Position numbers and translations under genes: made by a program
IMG/VR virus record: IMGVR_UViG_3300005096_000038
Span: 1-44,128 of that record
DNA from: a virus
Strand: one strand, 5' to 3'
Length of the DNA: 44,128 nucleotides
Part shown: positions 32,739-39,427 of the stretch, piece by piece
How the letters are laid out: every line of letters starts with the position of its first letter
Numbering within the stretch: the stretch's first letter is position 1
The notes under the pieces: model-generated
What the model saw: only the letters and a program-made list of their open reading frames with translations
What the model was told of the DNA's origin: nothing
Databases searched by the model: none

Positions 32739-32759
32739 GAATAATTCTCACGATATTCA
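32735..32759. repeat. 25-bp direct repeat, upstream copy
   Basis: Match of 31938-31962. Here it encodes the last residues (EYRENYS) of the gene at 32735-32962; downstream of the PAPS-reductase stop the same frame again reads DEYRENYS then stop, i.e. the gene end is duplicated. Confidence 0.85.
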
Positions 32760-32962
32760 CGTTCAAAATTAAGCTCAATTGCGCCTCGTTCTTTCAAAGG
32801 AACCCAATCAAACATACTCACTTCACCCTGAGATATAACCTCAACAAGCTCCGCATTGACTAAATTGCCGTTCACCATCTTTAATTCAAAGCGACAAAAG
32901 CACACCGTGTATTTATCATCGAAAGGATTGTAGACAGCTATGTCTTTAGTTTCACTTATCAT
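32735..32962 (-). CDS. Hypothetical acidic protein
   Basis: A 75-residue beta-like protein (MISETKDIAVYNPFDDKY...). Its 3' end is the upstream copy of the 25-bp repeat, and its TGA overlaps the GTG of the PAPS-reductase gene. Overlaps the upstream gene by 11 bases. No family recognised. Confidence 0.55.
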   Translation of the reverse strand: MISETKDIAVYNPFDDKYTVCFCRFELKMVNGNLVNAELVEVISQGEVSMFDWVPLKERGAIELNFEREYRENYS

Positions 32963-33239
32963 CTGCTTCCACCATTCTTATTGTTTTGATGCAATTACCC
33001 CCAGCAAAAAAAAGGGCTTTCTCTTTTGTTTCGTGGACGTAAATATCATCCTCATAAACATTAACCCATAACTCAAGCGGCTCTTCTTTAACGCGGTAGT
33101 CCCAGCTATCCCAATCCCATGAAGGGTCGGTATTCTTATGCCATTTATTAGCGCGATCCATAAACTCAATTTCCTTCCCCTCACTAAAGGCTATCATTAC
33201 CTCAGCCCTTTTCTTTGCCAATACTTGTTCACTATTCAT
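32952..33239 (-). CDS. Conserved phage protein of unknown function
   Basis: A 95-residue protein. AEVMIAFSEGKEIEF followed by a Trp-rich block (WDWDSWDYRVKEEP, about 41-54) is a pattern common in phage early genes (GKxIExR...W...P.WDW...YRIK); function unknown. It is the first gene after promoter copy 2 (TTGACT-TATATT at 33305-33278), with GAGAGGA as ribosome site. Confidence 0.6.
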   Translation of the reverse strand: MNSEQVLAKKRAEVMIAFSEGKEIEFMDRANKWHKNTDPSWDWDSWDYRVKEEPLELWVNVYEDDIYVHETKEKALFFAGGNCIKTIRMVEADDK

Positions 33240-33277
33240 AATATCCTCTCATTTAATTATCAGGTAAAGCAGTATTC

Positions 33278-33305
33278 AATATACATCATACGACTAGTAA
33301 GTCAA
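33278..33305 (-). promoter_or_regulatory. Promoter/operator motif copy 2
   Basis: On the - strand: TTGACT, 16 bases TACTAGTCGTATGATG, TATATT; the best -35 of the set. It lies just after a terminator, so it starts a new transcript for 33239 and below. Confidence 0.7.
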
Positions 33306-33309
33306 GCAT

Positions 33310-33335
33310 AAAAAAGCCCTAACCGAAGCTAGGGC
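33310..33335 (-). terminator. Rho-independent terminator
   Basis: On the - strand GCCCTA-GCTTCGGT-TAGGGC followed by TTTTTT. Ends the transcript of 33452-and-up immediately before promoter copy 2. Confidence 0.85.
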
Positions 33336-33451
33336 AGGTGCTACGAAAGGGGAGTAACGTAGCGGCCACTGTACAAGGGATGTGGTGTGGCTGAACTTAA
33401 GTATAGGGTATATTTAGAGGTCATGATACCCGTTATTAATAGGTGGGTCAT
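33336..33451 (-). other. 3' untranslated region with hairpin
   Basis: Non-coding stretch between the DUF551 stop and the terminator. Contains GCTACG/CGTAGC, a 6-bp stem with a 12-base loop, right before the terminator. No gene seen. Confidence 0.4.
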
Positions 33452-33775
33452 TTACTTGTCCTCTGGCGGTTTGGGTAGTGGTTGCCAGTGAGTGACGCAA
33501 TGTAATATTTGACGATCTAGGGCAACAAACATATTTCTTGCCTCGCTATACACGCCTACAACCCAAGGATTACCTAAGCTTATATCATAAAATAATATTT
33601 TCTCGTTTGCCTGTGGCATTTCTTTGCCAACACTAACCCACTCGCTTTCCTTTTCAAGCTGCTTGGCATATTCGATTAACTTCTCAATAACCCTAGCGTC
33701 CTTGCTTTCTTGTACGCTAAATAAGTAGTCGCAAAGAATCTTAGCGTTGCTGATACTATTGTTTTGTTTAGCCAT
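33452..33775 (-). CDS. DUF551-domain protein
   Basis: A 107-residue protein. The C-terminal half (WVSVGKEMPQANEKILFYD ... THWQPLPKPPEDK) is the DUF551 signature (WISV..R.P......V.VYD ... THW.PLP.PP), widespread in phages of proteobacteria, function unknown. Last gene before the terminator at 33310. Its initiation sequence (TAAAGGATAAAGATAATG) is repeated at the DUF968-like gene. Confidence 0.75.
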   Translation of the reverse strand: MAKQNNSISNAKILCDYLFSVQESKDARVIEKLIEYAKQLEKESEWVSVGKEMPQANEKILFYDISLGNPWVVGVYSEARNMFVALDRQILHCVTHWQPLPKPPEDK

Positions 33776-33787
33776 TATCTTTATCCT

Positions 33788-34228
33788 TTATCTCTTAGCA
33801 TCGTAGTTATCGGCGCATGCTTCTGAGCAGAAACAAAGTTGATGTCGCGTATATCCATCGTTATTTTCATTCCCCTCACTTCCGCACTCTTCGCAATACC
33901 AGCATGAGTCGCTATCCTTTAAAGCCTTATTACCACTAATTAAATTTAAAGCTCTGTTACACCATTCCCCTCTATACCGCTCACCATCATTACAATCAAA
34001 GCACTTATTGGAGTTTTCACTGCTTTTGCGTTTTTCACTGCTTTTGCATTTTGTGTTTAACGTGTCTTGGATGAAGCTGGCCAACAAGTTAATCCTTTCG
34101 GCCTGCTCTTTTACCTTGGCTTCGAGTTTTTCATGTGCAATAATTATTTCCTTAACCGCTCCTGCATTAACAGAAACAAATTCATTATCCCATCCGCCTA
34201 TATCAGTAAGCATTTTTCTATAGTTCAT
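33788..34228 (-). CDS. Cys-rich zinc-binding-like hypothetical protein
   Basis: A 146-residue protein. An N-terminal helical half (EKLEAKVKEQAERINLL, coiled coil) and a C-terminal half with spaced Cys (CFDC, WYCEECG, LCFCSEAC) that could bind two or three metals. The linker repeats KSSEKRKSSEN, from a short tandem DNA repeat. Function unknown. Confidence 0.55.
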   Translation of the reverse strand: MNYRKMLTDIGGWDNEFVSVNAGAVKEIIIAHEKLEAKVKEQAERINLLASFIQDTLNTKCKSSEKRKSSENSNKCFDCNDGERYRGEWCNRALNLISGNKALKDSDSCWYCEECGSEGNENNDGYTRHQLCFCSEACADNYDAKR

Positions 34229-34548
34229 ACAGCCTCCTGTTGTTTAATTGCTATAGCGCAGGCCATAACGGCTAAAGGAATTGTTTCACCTGTGCCTATC
34301 CATGACTCATCAAAACCTAAATCAGATGGCGAAGCAAACCATAGCTTAGTACTTTTATTCCGACACAAGTTTATTTTCCAATACCGCCGCACTTCTTGTA
34401 GCTGAACAGGGTTTTCGACTGGATTAAATAATTTTTCCTGCGCCCCATTGCGACCAAAGATTACATAGGTAACTTTATTAGGGTGCTCTTTAACACAGCT
34501 TTTCCCCAAATCAATTGCTATTTGTTTAAGTGCTTCGAGGTTAGTCAT
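34225..34548 (-). CDS. Hypothetical protein
   Basis: A 107-residue protein. ATG 34548 (MTNLEALKQIAIDLG) overlaps the stop of the 54-residue gene upstream (ATGA) and replaces a longer in-frame start at 34569. A charged helix is followed by WKINLCRNKSTKLWFA and a helical end (GETIPLAVMACAIAIKQQEA) resembling the C-terminus of phage DUF2591-like proteins. Function unknown. Confidence 0.55.
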   Translation of the reverse strand: MTNLEALKQIAIDLGKSCVKEHPNKVTYVIFGRNGAQEKLFNPVENPVQLQEVRRYWKINLCRNKSTKLWFASPSDLGFDESWIGTGETIPLAVMACAIAIKQQEAV

Positions 34549-34709
34549 TTTATTAACCCGCAGCGCCAACCAAACTCTGAATCAAAAACCCAAAAAGCGC
34601 AGCCACCCTTTATGCATGTTGATTCTTTAATAGCAGTACGTGCATCACGCCCACCAATAACCGCTACTTCATAAAGACGAATGCACAGTTTAGTTTCTTT
34701 TTCGTTCAT
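34545..34709 (-). CDS. Small conserved-looking protein
   Basis: A 54-residue ORF, MNEKETKLCIRLYEVAV... ending RCGLIK, fitted exactly between its neighbours by ATGA overlaps at both ends. Four Cys are present. The codon pattern and coupling make it a real gene. Confidence 0.6.
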   Translation of the reverse strand: MNEKETKLCIRLYEVAVIGGRDARTAIKESTCIKGGCAFWVFDSEFGWRCGLIK

Positions 34710-35233
34710 TTAACCACCTCAAACAGCAATGCTATCTCATCAAAGGTAAGCTCTTCACGAAGTTCGTCGATGCAATCTGTTTTAAATACAGGTAAAGCAT
34801 TTTCTTTGATAACAGTTCTGTCTACCAAAGAAATCTTACCTAATACACAGTTAATATCTATAGTGTATTTGTATTGATTCACATGGCCATAATTAGCCAC
34901 CCATCCACCATTAATTCGCTTTGCAAACTCATGTAAACGAAATCGAATACAAGTTCGCTTGCTTTCTAGCTCTAGAGAGTCACGGTAGAATTCGGCTTGT
35001 GCTTTTGTGGGATGTAGTCTGCATTGTTTTATTTCTGCGCGCTGTATGTTTGTATCTTGAAATATATAAGACATCACAATTGAATTAAGCTCAAGACAAT
35101 AGACTATTTGCCCCACCTCAGGTGGCCACACAATCTCAGGCTTATCAATAATAATCTGTAGTGCTTGCATATCACTGTTAAACGTCTCGGTTATTTCTTT
35201 AATCTTTTGCTGTGCTGCTTGTTTATCGTTCAT
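34706..35233 (-). CDS. Hypothetical protein
   Basis: A 175-residue protein. N-terminal helix, then IVWPPEVGQIVYCLELNS and RLHPTKAQAEFYRDSLELESKRT, then FDEIALLFEVVK. The KAQAEFYR..L segment is common in phage proteins of this region, whose function is unknown. Overlaps its neighbours on both sides. Confidence 0.55.
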   Translation of the reverse strand: MNDKQAAQQKIKEITETFNSDMQALQIIIDKPEIVWPPEVGQIVYCLELNSIVMSYIFQDTNIQRAEIKQCRLHPTKAQAEFYRDSLELESKRTCIRFRLHEFAKRINGGWVANYGHVNQYKYTIDINCVLGKISLVDRTVIKENALPVFKTDCIDELREELTFDEIALLFEVVK

Positions 35234-35498
35234 AAGTCACCTTTATATTCTTTGGTTGAAATTCACAGGCTGACCAGCTCACTGTTTTCCTGTTTCCGTC
35301 GATGCGCTGTAGGCATCTTTCCGCGCACGTATTTGAATAATCGCCCCAGCTACTTATAATCGATTTACTAATTTCCCATCGGCTTCCGTGAGTCCAGCCA
35401 TTTACGTCACCAATAAAATTACCGACTTCAACAACGATTCCATTATTTCCTGCTTTGCTATTAACTATTCTAGCGAGACAACCTGCTTCTATTTTCAC
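35223..35498 (-). CDS. Hypothetical SH3-like protein
   Basis: A 91-residue, beta-type protein (GCLARIVNSKAGNNGIVVEVGNF), whose start resembles small barrel-fold phage proteins. Its C-terminal portion has three Cys. Overlaps the neighbouring gene by 4 bases. Function unknown. Confidence 0.5.
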   Translation of the reverse strand: MKIEAGCLARIVNSKAGNNGIVVEVGNFIGDVNGWTHGSRWEISKSIISSWGDYSNTCAERCLQRIDGNRKTVSWSACEFQPKNIKVTYER

Positions 35499-35983
35499 CT
35501 TTCTTCTCCTATAATCTCATAACCGATGATGTCGTTAGTCTTACCATCCCATATCCAATTGAATCTGCCAGCGAAGCCATTAGAAGTGTATGTACTTCTA
35601 AATAATACGTTAATAACTTTACCCTTCAAGCACTCAGGCATCTCACCACCATTGTGCGGGGTGAATAGTTTGGCGTGTTTAACGTGTCTATAACTTCCGC
35701 CATTAACCTTAAAAGACATAGGCTCTTTAGGTTGATATTCTTTGAAATATCGTAGAAGCGGGTAAGAATTTAATTTATCGCCAACTGCTATTAAATCCCC
35801 TGACTTAAAGGCGCTTAACTTAGGCTCTACTTCGAGTGACTCTACCTCTTTAATCCAGTCGCTATAAAAGCTATCCACATCAATATTAGAGTGAGTTATC
35901 GATGCGCTTTGCTTAATAAAGCCTTTAAAGCCGCTTAATATTTTTAATCGTTTATCTCTTGTTTCTGCGCTTAGTTTACTCAT
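35495..35983 (-). CDS. Hypothetical protein
   Basis: A 162-residue protein. GGAG is one base from the first ATG (35989) but seven from the second (35983), which also makes the common ATGAGTAA overlap, so 35983 is preferred. Basic N-terminal helix, then beta strands (SGDLIAVGDKLNSYPLL, KGKVINVLFRSTY). No family recognised. Confidence 0.5.
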   Translation of the reverse strand: MSKLSAETRDKRLKILSGFKGFIKQSASITHSNIDVDSFYSDWIKEVESLEVEPKLSAFKSGDLIAVGDKLNSYPLLRYFKEYQPKEPMSFKVNGGSYRHVKHAKLFTPHNGGEMPECLKGKVINVLFRSTYTSNGFAGRFNWIWDGKTNDIIGYEIIGEER

Positions 35984-36179
35984 CTTCATTCTCCTTTAAA
36001 TTAACCCCATACTTCTCATTGCAATAATACAATCGACTATTCAAGGCTATAACACCCTCATTTTTACAGGCTAATTGCAGCTCATTAACAGTTAGTTTTG
36101 CACCAATATTAAATACGGCAAAGGCAAAAACAATTAGTAGTATCACGTCCTTAATCTTTTCCTTTGTTCCGTATTTCAT
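35976..36179 (-). CDS. Single-pass membrane protein
   Basis: A 67-residue protein. Basic N-terminus, then a membrane helix (about 11-30, DVILLIVFAFAVFNIGAKL) and a short outer part with two Cys (about 38 and 53). Adjacent to another membrane protein, so perhaps a pair acting at the envelope. Confidence 0.6.
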   Translation of the reverse strand: MKYGTKEKIKDVILLIVFAFAVFNIGAKLTVNELQLACKNEGVIALNSRLYYCNEKYGVNLKENEDE

Positions 36180-36349
36180 TTAATTTCTTCTTGTAGCTCT
36201 TTATATGCGTACCTAAGTGTGAGAATAAAATCCACTACCGCCTTTACGGTAAAAATCCATCCCCAAACAGGAAAGCCAAACCCAAAAGCTAATAAGGCTG
36301 CAATTACCCATAACGCTGTAATAACTTCTTCTTGTATACTACGAACCAT
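36176..36349 (-). CDS. Two-helix membrane protein
   Basis: A 57-residue protein. ATG 36349 follows AAGGGG by seven bases and overlaps the upstream stop by 11; an in-frame start at 36373 is less likely. Hydrophobic segments at about 9-30 and 32-44. Function unknown. Confidence 0.6.
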   Translation of the reverse strand: MVRSIQEEVITALWVIAALLAFGFGFPVWGWIFTVKAVVDFILTLRYAYKELQEEIK

Positions 36350-36602
36350 CTTTAATCCCCTTCTTAATATCACTGTAGTATGCAGCGGCTCGTCTAATGT
36401 TGGCGTTTAACCGCCAAGCGCTATATTCATTTGATAGCTCTGCAATACCTTTTACGCAGCACTCGACACACAACCCACCGCCTCTTGCTAAGTTACCATC
36501 CTTATTCTCACATTCACTGAAACCACTCGAATAATCAGGGTAATTACACCTTAATTGTCTAACTAAGCGGTCTAATTCATTGATTTTAGTTTGCTTTATC
36601 AT
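36339..36602 (-). CDS. Cys-rich hypothetical protein
   Basis: An 87-residue protein with CNYPDYSSGFSEC (about 19-31) and GGGLCVECC (about 41-49), a four-to-five-Cys pattern suited to zinc. First gene after the degenerate motif copy at 36626-36653. Function unknown. Confidence 0.55.
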   Translation of the reverse strand: MIKQTKINELDRLVRQLRCNYPDYSSGFSECENKDGNLARGGGLCVECCVKGIAELSNEYSAWRLNANIRRAAAYYSDIKKGIKDGS

Positions 36603-36618
36603 AATAACCTTATATACT
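36591..36618 (+). promoter_or_regulatory. Candidate + strand promoter
   Basis: TTGCTT (36591-36596), 16 bases and TATACT (36613-36618), reading rightward toward the 35-codon ORF at 36638. It overlaps the start of the leftward gene at 36602. Confidence 0.4.
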
Positions 36619-36625
36619 TATGTTA

Positions 36626-36653
36626 TGAGTACACGATATGACTATAGAAGCCC
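36626..36653 (-). promoter_or_regulatory. Degenerate promoter/operator motif copy 4
   Basis: On the - strand the spacer reads TAGTCATATCGTG before TACTCA, matching most bases of the shared operator TAGTCGTATGATG; the -35 (GGGCTT) is poor. Confidence 0.35.
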
Positions 36654-36745
36654 TTATAACCTTAGCCGAATCTGGCAATCAAGATGCGATTAGACTCTTA
36701 ATTGAGTTAGGGGTTCTATCGCCTTCTATTTCTCAAGCTGCCTAG
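36638..36745 (+). CDS. Opposite-strand 35-residue ORF
   Basis: MTIEALITLAESGNQDAIRL followed by LIELGVLSPSISQAA: a helical, Leu/Ala-rich peptide on the + strand within the left arm. It has an upstream promoter candidate (36591-36618) and overlaps the convergent Lar-like gene end by 20 bases, like the other + strand gene at 30768. The ribosome site is weak (GAG). Confidence 0.4.
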   Translation: MTIEALITLAESGNQDAIRLLIELGVLSPSISQAA

Positions 36746-37061
36746 GCGCTTTATCCCACGCTTCCACTGCTAGTGCCATACATTCATCAGAATCCAGTGG
36801 TTTGTATTGCGTTCTAAATTCAATCGCCCACTCCCCACAGCAATCACCTAATACATTTGCCCATTTACCACCTTGGCCTGCGCTGACAATAAGCAGCTTA
36901 TTAGGAGTCGCTCCGCAAGGGCAGGGCTTTATAGATGTAAGAGCCATATTATCTCCTACCTCTTTATCATTACATTCAGGATGGAAATAAACATTTAGGT
37001 CTAGGTCGTGAATATAAGGGAATCCTTCTATATCCTTTTTGCACCAATGGCATTTGTTCAT
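36726..37061 (-). CDS. Lar-like zinc-ribbon protein
   Basis: A 111-residue protein with two zinc parts: CHWCKKDI...YFHPEC (about 4-30), then IKPCPCGATPNKLLIVSAG, GDCCGEW and a helical end LAVEAWDKAPRQL. The second part follows the Lar restriction-alleviation pattern (KPCPFCG ... C..CG ... A...WN.R). Such proteins can relieve type I restriction in some phages, but similar ribbons have no known role in others. An internal ATG near residue 39 could give a shorter form. Confidence 0.6.
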   Translation of the reverse strand: MNKCHWCKKDIEGFPYIHDLDLNVYFHPECNDKEVGDNMALTSIKPCPCGATPNKLLIVSAGQGGKWANVLGDCCGEWAIEFRTQYKPLDSDECMALAVEAWDKAPRQLEK

Positions 37062-37273
37062 GCTGATACCACTGCAAATTTATTAGGCAAATATTCGTCG
37101 TTATCATTTTCTATAATTAAAACTTGAGTTGCTGGCATATAAAATTCTCCATTACAGTAAAAATCGGCGACCTGCATCTCACCATGCTTAACACGCTCTT
37201 TCTCTAGCATCTTTATTACTTGAGTTGAGTAATGTTCATTTCTTGCTCCGATTGAAAAATTGACTGACTTCAT
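37058..37273 (-). CDS. Hypothetical protein
   Basis: A 71-residue ORF (MKSVNFSIGARNEHYSTQ...) overlapping the upstream gene by 38 bases, longer than usual here, so its start might be later; the first clear alternative Met is residue 23. Function unknown. Confidence 0.45.
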   Translation of the reverse strand: MKSVNFSIGARNEHYSTQVIKMLEKERVKHGEMQVADFYCNGEFYMPATQVLIIENDNDEYLPNKFAVVSA

Positions 37274-37415
37274 CTTGCAAAGTAATTACCGCATCAGTAT
37301 TAAACGGGTTTATTAATAGAAGCTCATTTAAATAATGCCGAAACTCTCCAAGCTCTTTAGCTTCACCTTTTGTTATCCATATTAAGTCGCTAGTATCACG
37401 ATTATCTTTATTCAT
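37236..37415 (-). CDS. Hypothetical protein
   Basis: A 59-residue protein (MNKDNRDTSDLIWITKGE...). ATG 37415 makes the 8-base ATGAATAA overlap with the upstream stop and is preferred to a longer in-frame start at 37511. Function unknown. Confidence 0.5.
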   Translation of the reverse strand: MNKDNRDTSDLIWITKGEAKELGEFRHYLNELLLINPFNTDAVITLQDEVSQFFNRSKK

Positions 37416-37629
37416 AATCCCACCTATACAGCTCTTCTTCCCAGTTTTTAGGGGGCTTACCTTCATGCATAGGTAACCAGTCTCCATGTTGCTGTGGGTA
37501 CCATCGCTCACTAAGCCTGTCTCCTTTTATTTTTGGCTTAAGTGAATACATCCACCATATTCCATCGCCATCTTGGGCTATCCACCGCACCCAATTAGGT
37601 ACATCTATACCTGATAGATACTTATCCAT
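37408..37629 (-). CDS. Conserved Trp-rich phage protein
   Basis: A 73-residue protein with VPNWVRWIAQDGDGIWWMY (about 10-28) and LSERWYPQQHGDWLP; Trp-rich proteins of this type (pDWxxWxAxDxxGxWWxY.xxP) are common in phage early regions, function unknown. Preceded by a hairpin at 37642-37659. Confidence 0.6.
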   Translation of the reverse strand: MDKYLSGIDVPNWVRWIAQDGDGIWWMYSLKPKIKGDRLSERWYPQQHGDWLPMHEGKPPKNWEEELYRWDYE

Positions 37630-37641
37630 TTCAACCTCAAA

Positions 37642-37659
37642 GGCGGGAATTACCCCGCC
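37642..37659 (-). terminator. GC-rich intergenic hairpin
   Basis: GGCGGG/CCCGCC (37642-37647/37654-37659, 6-base loop) between the secreted-protein gene and the next start. Only a short TTT follows on the - strand, so termination is probably partial. Confidence 0.5.
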
Positions 37660-37665
37660 GCCTAG

Positions 37666-37899
37666 TTATTTAACGAACGCCGATGGATTTTGCTTATATT
37701 CATACTGCGTAATCTCAAACGAATAACCGTTAGGGTTATCAGCATGCGATACAAGTACCGTTTTAAACAAATCCGCATCATCAATCTTACTGTTAGCCAC
37801 CATATTAACCGCCACAACAAAGGCATAGGCTGTTGATACAGGCTCAGCTTGTACGTTAAGCCCAATCGTCATTAAAAATACAAATAGTAACTTCTTCAT
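37666..37899 (-). CDS. Secreted or periplasmic small protein
   Basis: A 77-residue protein with a clear signal peptide (MKKLLFVFLMTIGLNVQA, likely cut after residue 18) and a mature domain of about 59 residues. GGAGAAATAAC precedes the ATG. A phage-encoded exported protein in an early operon may act in exclusion of other phages or change of the host envelope. No family recognised. Confidence 0.65.
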   Translation of the reverse strand: MKKLLFVFLMTIGLNVQAEPVSTAYAFVVAVNMVANSKIDDADLFKTVLVSHADNPNGYSFEITQYEYKQNPSAFVK

Positions 37900-37920
37900 G
37901 TTATTTCTCCTTTTGTTGCT

Positions 37921-38157
37921 CTAATCAAGGCTTAGAGCATTAGCCTTTAATTCATCAACTGCAACCGATACTGATCCAGTAAGATTTATACAATATATAC
38001 TGAGGCCAACAGATACTTTATATTCTGGGTAACCCCTACTTAAACAAACTGACTCGGCATAAACATTTACCGGAGCCCAGACTAAGACGGTATAGAGAGT
38101 AAAAACCCCGAAAACCGACACTACTAAATACCCTAATTTAACAACTAATTTATTCAT
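37921..38157 (-). CDS. Membrane-anchored small protein
   Basis: A 78-residue protein with an N-terminal hydrophobic segment (about 4-28, LVVKLGYLVVSVFGVFTLYTVLVW) and a short outside domain containing CLSRGYPEYKV and YCINLTG, a Cys pair and pattern shared by a common phage family of unknown role. Neighbour of the secreted protein at 37666. Ribosome site AAAGGGG. Confidence 0.6.
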   Translation of the reverse strand: MNKLVVKLGYLVVSVFGVFTLYTVLVWAPVNVYAESVCLSRGYPEYKVSVGLSIYCINLTGSVSVAVDELKANALSLD

Positions 38158-38170
38158 TATTTACCCCTTT

Positions 38171-38193
38171 AACCCTAATTAGCTGGTAGGGTT
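38171..38193 (-). other. Intergenic hairpin
   Basis: AACCCTA/TAGGGTT (7-bp stem, 9-base loop), directly before the AAAGGGG ribosome site of the membrane-protein gene. It lacks a U-run on the - strand. May be a processing or translation-control element. Confidence 0.4.
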
Positions 38194-38206
38194 TTCCAGT
38201 TTAAAT

Positions 38207-38431
38207 TTATTCAATTCTCCAGCATCTTGCTGTAGTCGCACTCGTCTTCCTAACTGAGAACTTCATTTGATTGGCTTTTCCAAAATGATAGGCGGCAGTA
38301 GATATTTTATATCTCTCTGAATCAGTGAATTCAAATGAATCTCCTATATCCAACTCGCGGAAGGGGTAGACTGTTTTGCTACTTAGTTTTGGGGGTTGTG
38401 CTACATTTTTCTCTATTTTAAATTCGCTCAC
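38207..38431 (-). CDS. Conserved phage protein (DUF7303-like)
   Basis: A 74-residue protein. VYPFRELDIGDSFEF and KFSVRKTSATTARCWRIE fit a small, widespread phage family (YPF..M..GDSF ... FtvR......RVWRI). Function unknown; family name from memory. Confidence 0.6.
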   Translation of the reverse strand: MSEFKIEKNVAQPPKLSSKTVYPFRELDIGDSFEFTDSERYKISTAAYHFGKANQMKFSVRKTSATTARCWRIE

Positions 38432-38433
38432 TA

Positions 38434-38631
38434 CTATTCTCCTTCAATTAACTTTTGCTTAAACTCATAAGCTCTTATCGGATGGATAAAAACGGCTATT
38501 ACTTCACCATTCTTTACTATGTTATAAACACCATCCTCCTTCTGTACAGCATAATGGGGTTTCTGATAGATACCATGACGCTTAGCAAAGTCATAATTAA
38601 TCTTAGCTAGGTCGTTAAAAAAGCCATTCAT
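38434..38631 (-). CDS. Hypothetical protein
   Basis: A 65-residue protein from ATG 38631 (ATGA overlap); two further in-frame ATGs up to 38643 are possible. KPHYAVQKEDGVYNIVKNG suggests a small beta barrel. Function unknown. Confidence 0.5.
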   Translation of the reverse strand: MNGFFNDLAKINYDFAKRHGIYQKPHYAVQKEDGVYNIVKNGEVIAVFIHPIRAYEFKQKLIEGE

Positions 38632-38951
38632 GTCCATAACCACACCGATACATAGAATGTGTCTTTTGTTGTTAAGCCTAGTCTTGACAAGTATTCACCG
38701 CCACTAAACGTAAGGATTTCATAACTAAAACTTCCGCTTTTATACCTAAGCTTAATATTGGTAAGGCTATCATTTTTTGTTAATTTTGCCTCATAAGCTT
38801 CCCTTGAAGGTTTATCACTAAGCCTAACGGTTATCTTATCCGCGCCATTTATAGCAAATAACCGATTCATTCTATTTGCACATAATGATATTTGTTCGCA
38901 ATGGTAGCCGCCACGGTTGCCGCCATAAGTAAATGTAAGCTCTTTATTCAT
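38628..38951 (-). CDS. Hypothetical protein
   Basis: A 107-residue protein (MNKELTFTYGGNRGGYHCEQ...), beta-rich with basic patches. AAGGGGG ribosome site. No family recognised. Confidence 0.5.
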   Translation of the reverse strand: MNKELTFTYGGNRGGYHCEQISLCANRMNRLFAINGADKITVRLSDKPSREAYEAKLTKNDSLTNIKLRYKSGSFSYEILTFSGGEYLSRLGLTTKDTFYVSVWLWT

Positions 38952-38977
38952 TATTCTTCCCCCTTTCGATGCTTGTA

Positions 38978-39196
38978 TTATTCAAACCATACCGAATTGA
39001 ATTGTTTCCCGGGGACTTCTTCTAAGAACACCTTTGTATGTGACGACCTCACATCAGTAACGTCGATCGTGTATGTTTTGCCTACAGTAAGAATGTCTTT
39101 TGGGTTATCATGCCCACCCCAATTAATTTGACCCTGCGAAGGATTCTCTTCTATAAATTTAACTTTTGTGCCTTTTGTTGCATAAATATCCATCAT
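38978..39196 (-). CDS. Conserved phage protein
   Basis: A 72-residue protein. VKFIEENPSQGQINWGGHDN, LTVGKTYTIDVTDVRSSHTK and LEEVPGKQFNSVWFE match a frequent small phage family (G.YTV...EVHSWHTKV.L.E.PG..FNSV.FE) with no assigned function. Confidence 0.6.
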   Translation of the reverse strand: MMDIYATKGTKVKFIEENPSQGQINWGGHDNPKDILTVGKTYTIDVTDVRSSHTKVFLEEVPGKQFNSVWFE

Positions 39197-39208
39197 TTAT
39201 CCCCTTTG

Positions 39209-39373
39209 TTAATTTAAGGTCTCGCTCCATGGATCTGTAGCGTTACGGGATTTTACTTCAAACGCCGCCAGCGCCTGCACATCCTTTAAGCTATTCCCCG
39301 CTATAACAACAGAATCGCTAGAGCCGTCTGGCAATGTAAAGTGTATTAATACTTTAATCTCACAATCACTCAC
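39209..39373 (-). CDS. Hypothetical protein
   Basis: A 54-residue protein with a GTG start: GGGGAGG sits six bases before GTG 39373, and 33 further in-frame bases toward 39406 lack such a site. The C-terminus ATDPWSETLN is seen in other phage small proteins. First gene after promoter copy 3. Confidence 0.55.
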   Translation of the reverse strand: MSDCEIKVLIHFTLPDGSSDSVVIAGNSLKDVQALAAFEVKSRNATDPWSETLN

Positions 39374-39397
39374 TTTATCCTCCCCTTTGTTTATCTT

Positions 39398-39425
39398 AGT
39401 ATACACCCTACGTCTATTAAAGCAA
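39398..39425 (-). promoter_or_regulatory. Promoter/operator motif copy 3
   Basis: On the - strand: TTGCTT, 16 bases TAATAGACGTAGGGTG, TATACT. Same geometry and shared TAGWCGTRKGRTG spacer as the copies at 30732 and 33278. Confidence 0.6.
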
Positions 39426-39427
39426 GG

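Noticed and set aside
33310-33360. CRISPR-like or tandem repeats
   Set aside because: The paired arms are terminator and hairpin stems; no repeat-spacer array is found anywhere in the window.
33788-34228. Short tandem repeat as a mobile-element scar
   Set aside because: The CACTGCTTTTGC duplication is small, stays in frame and simply repeats KSSE in the protein linker.
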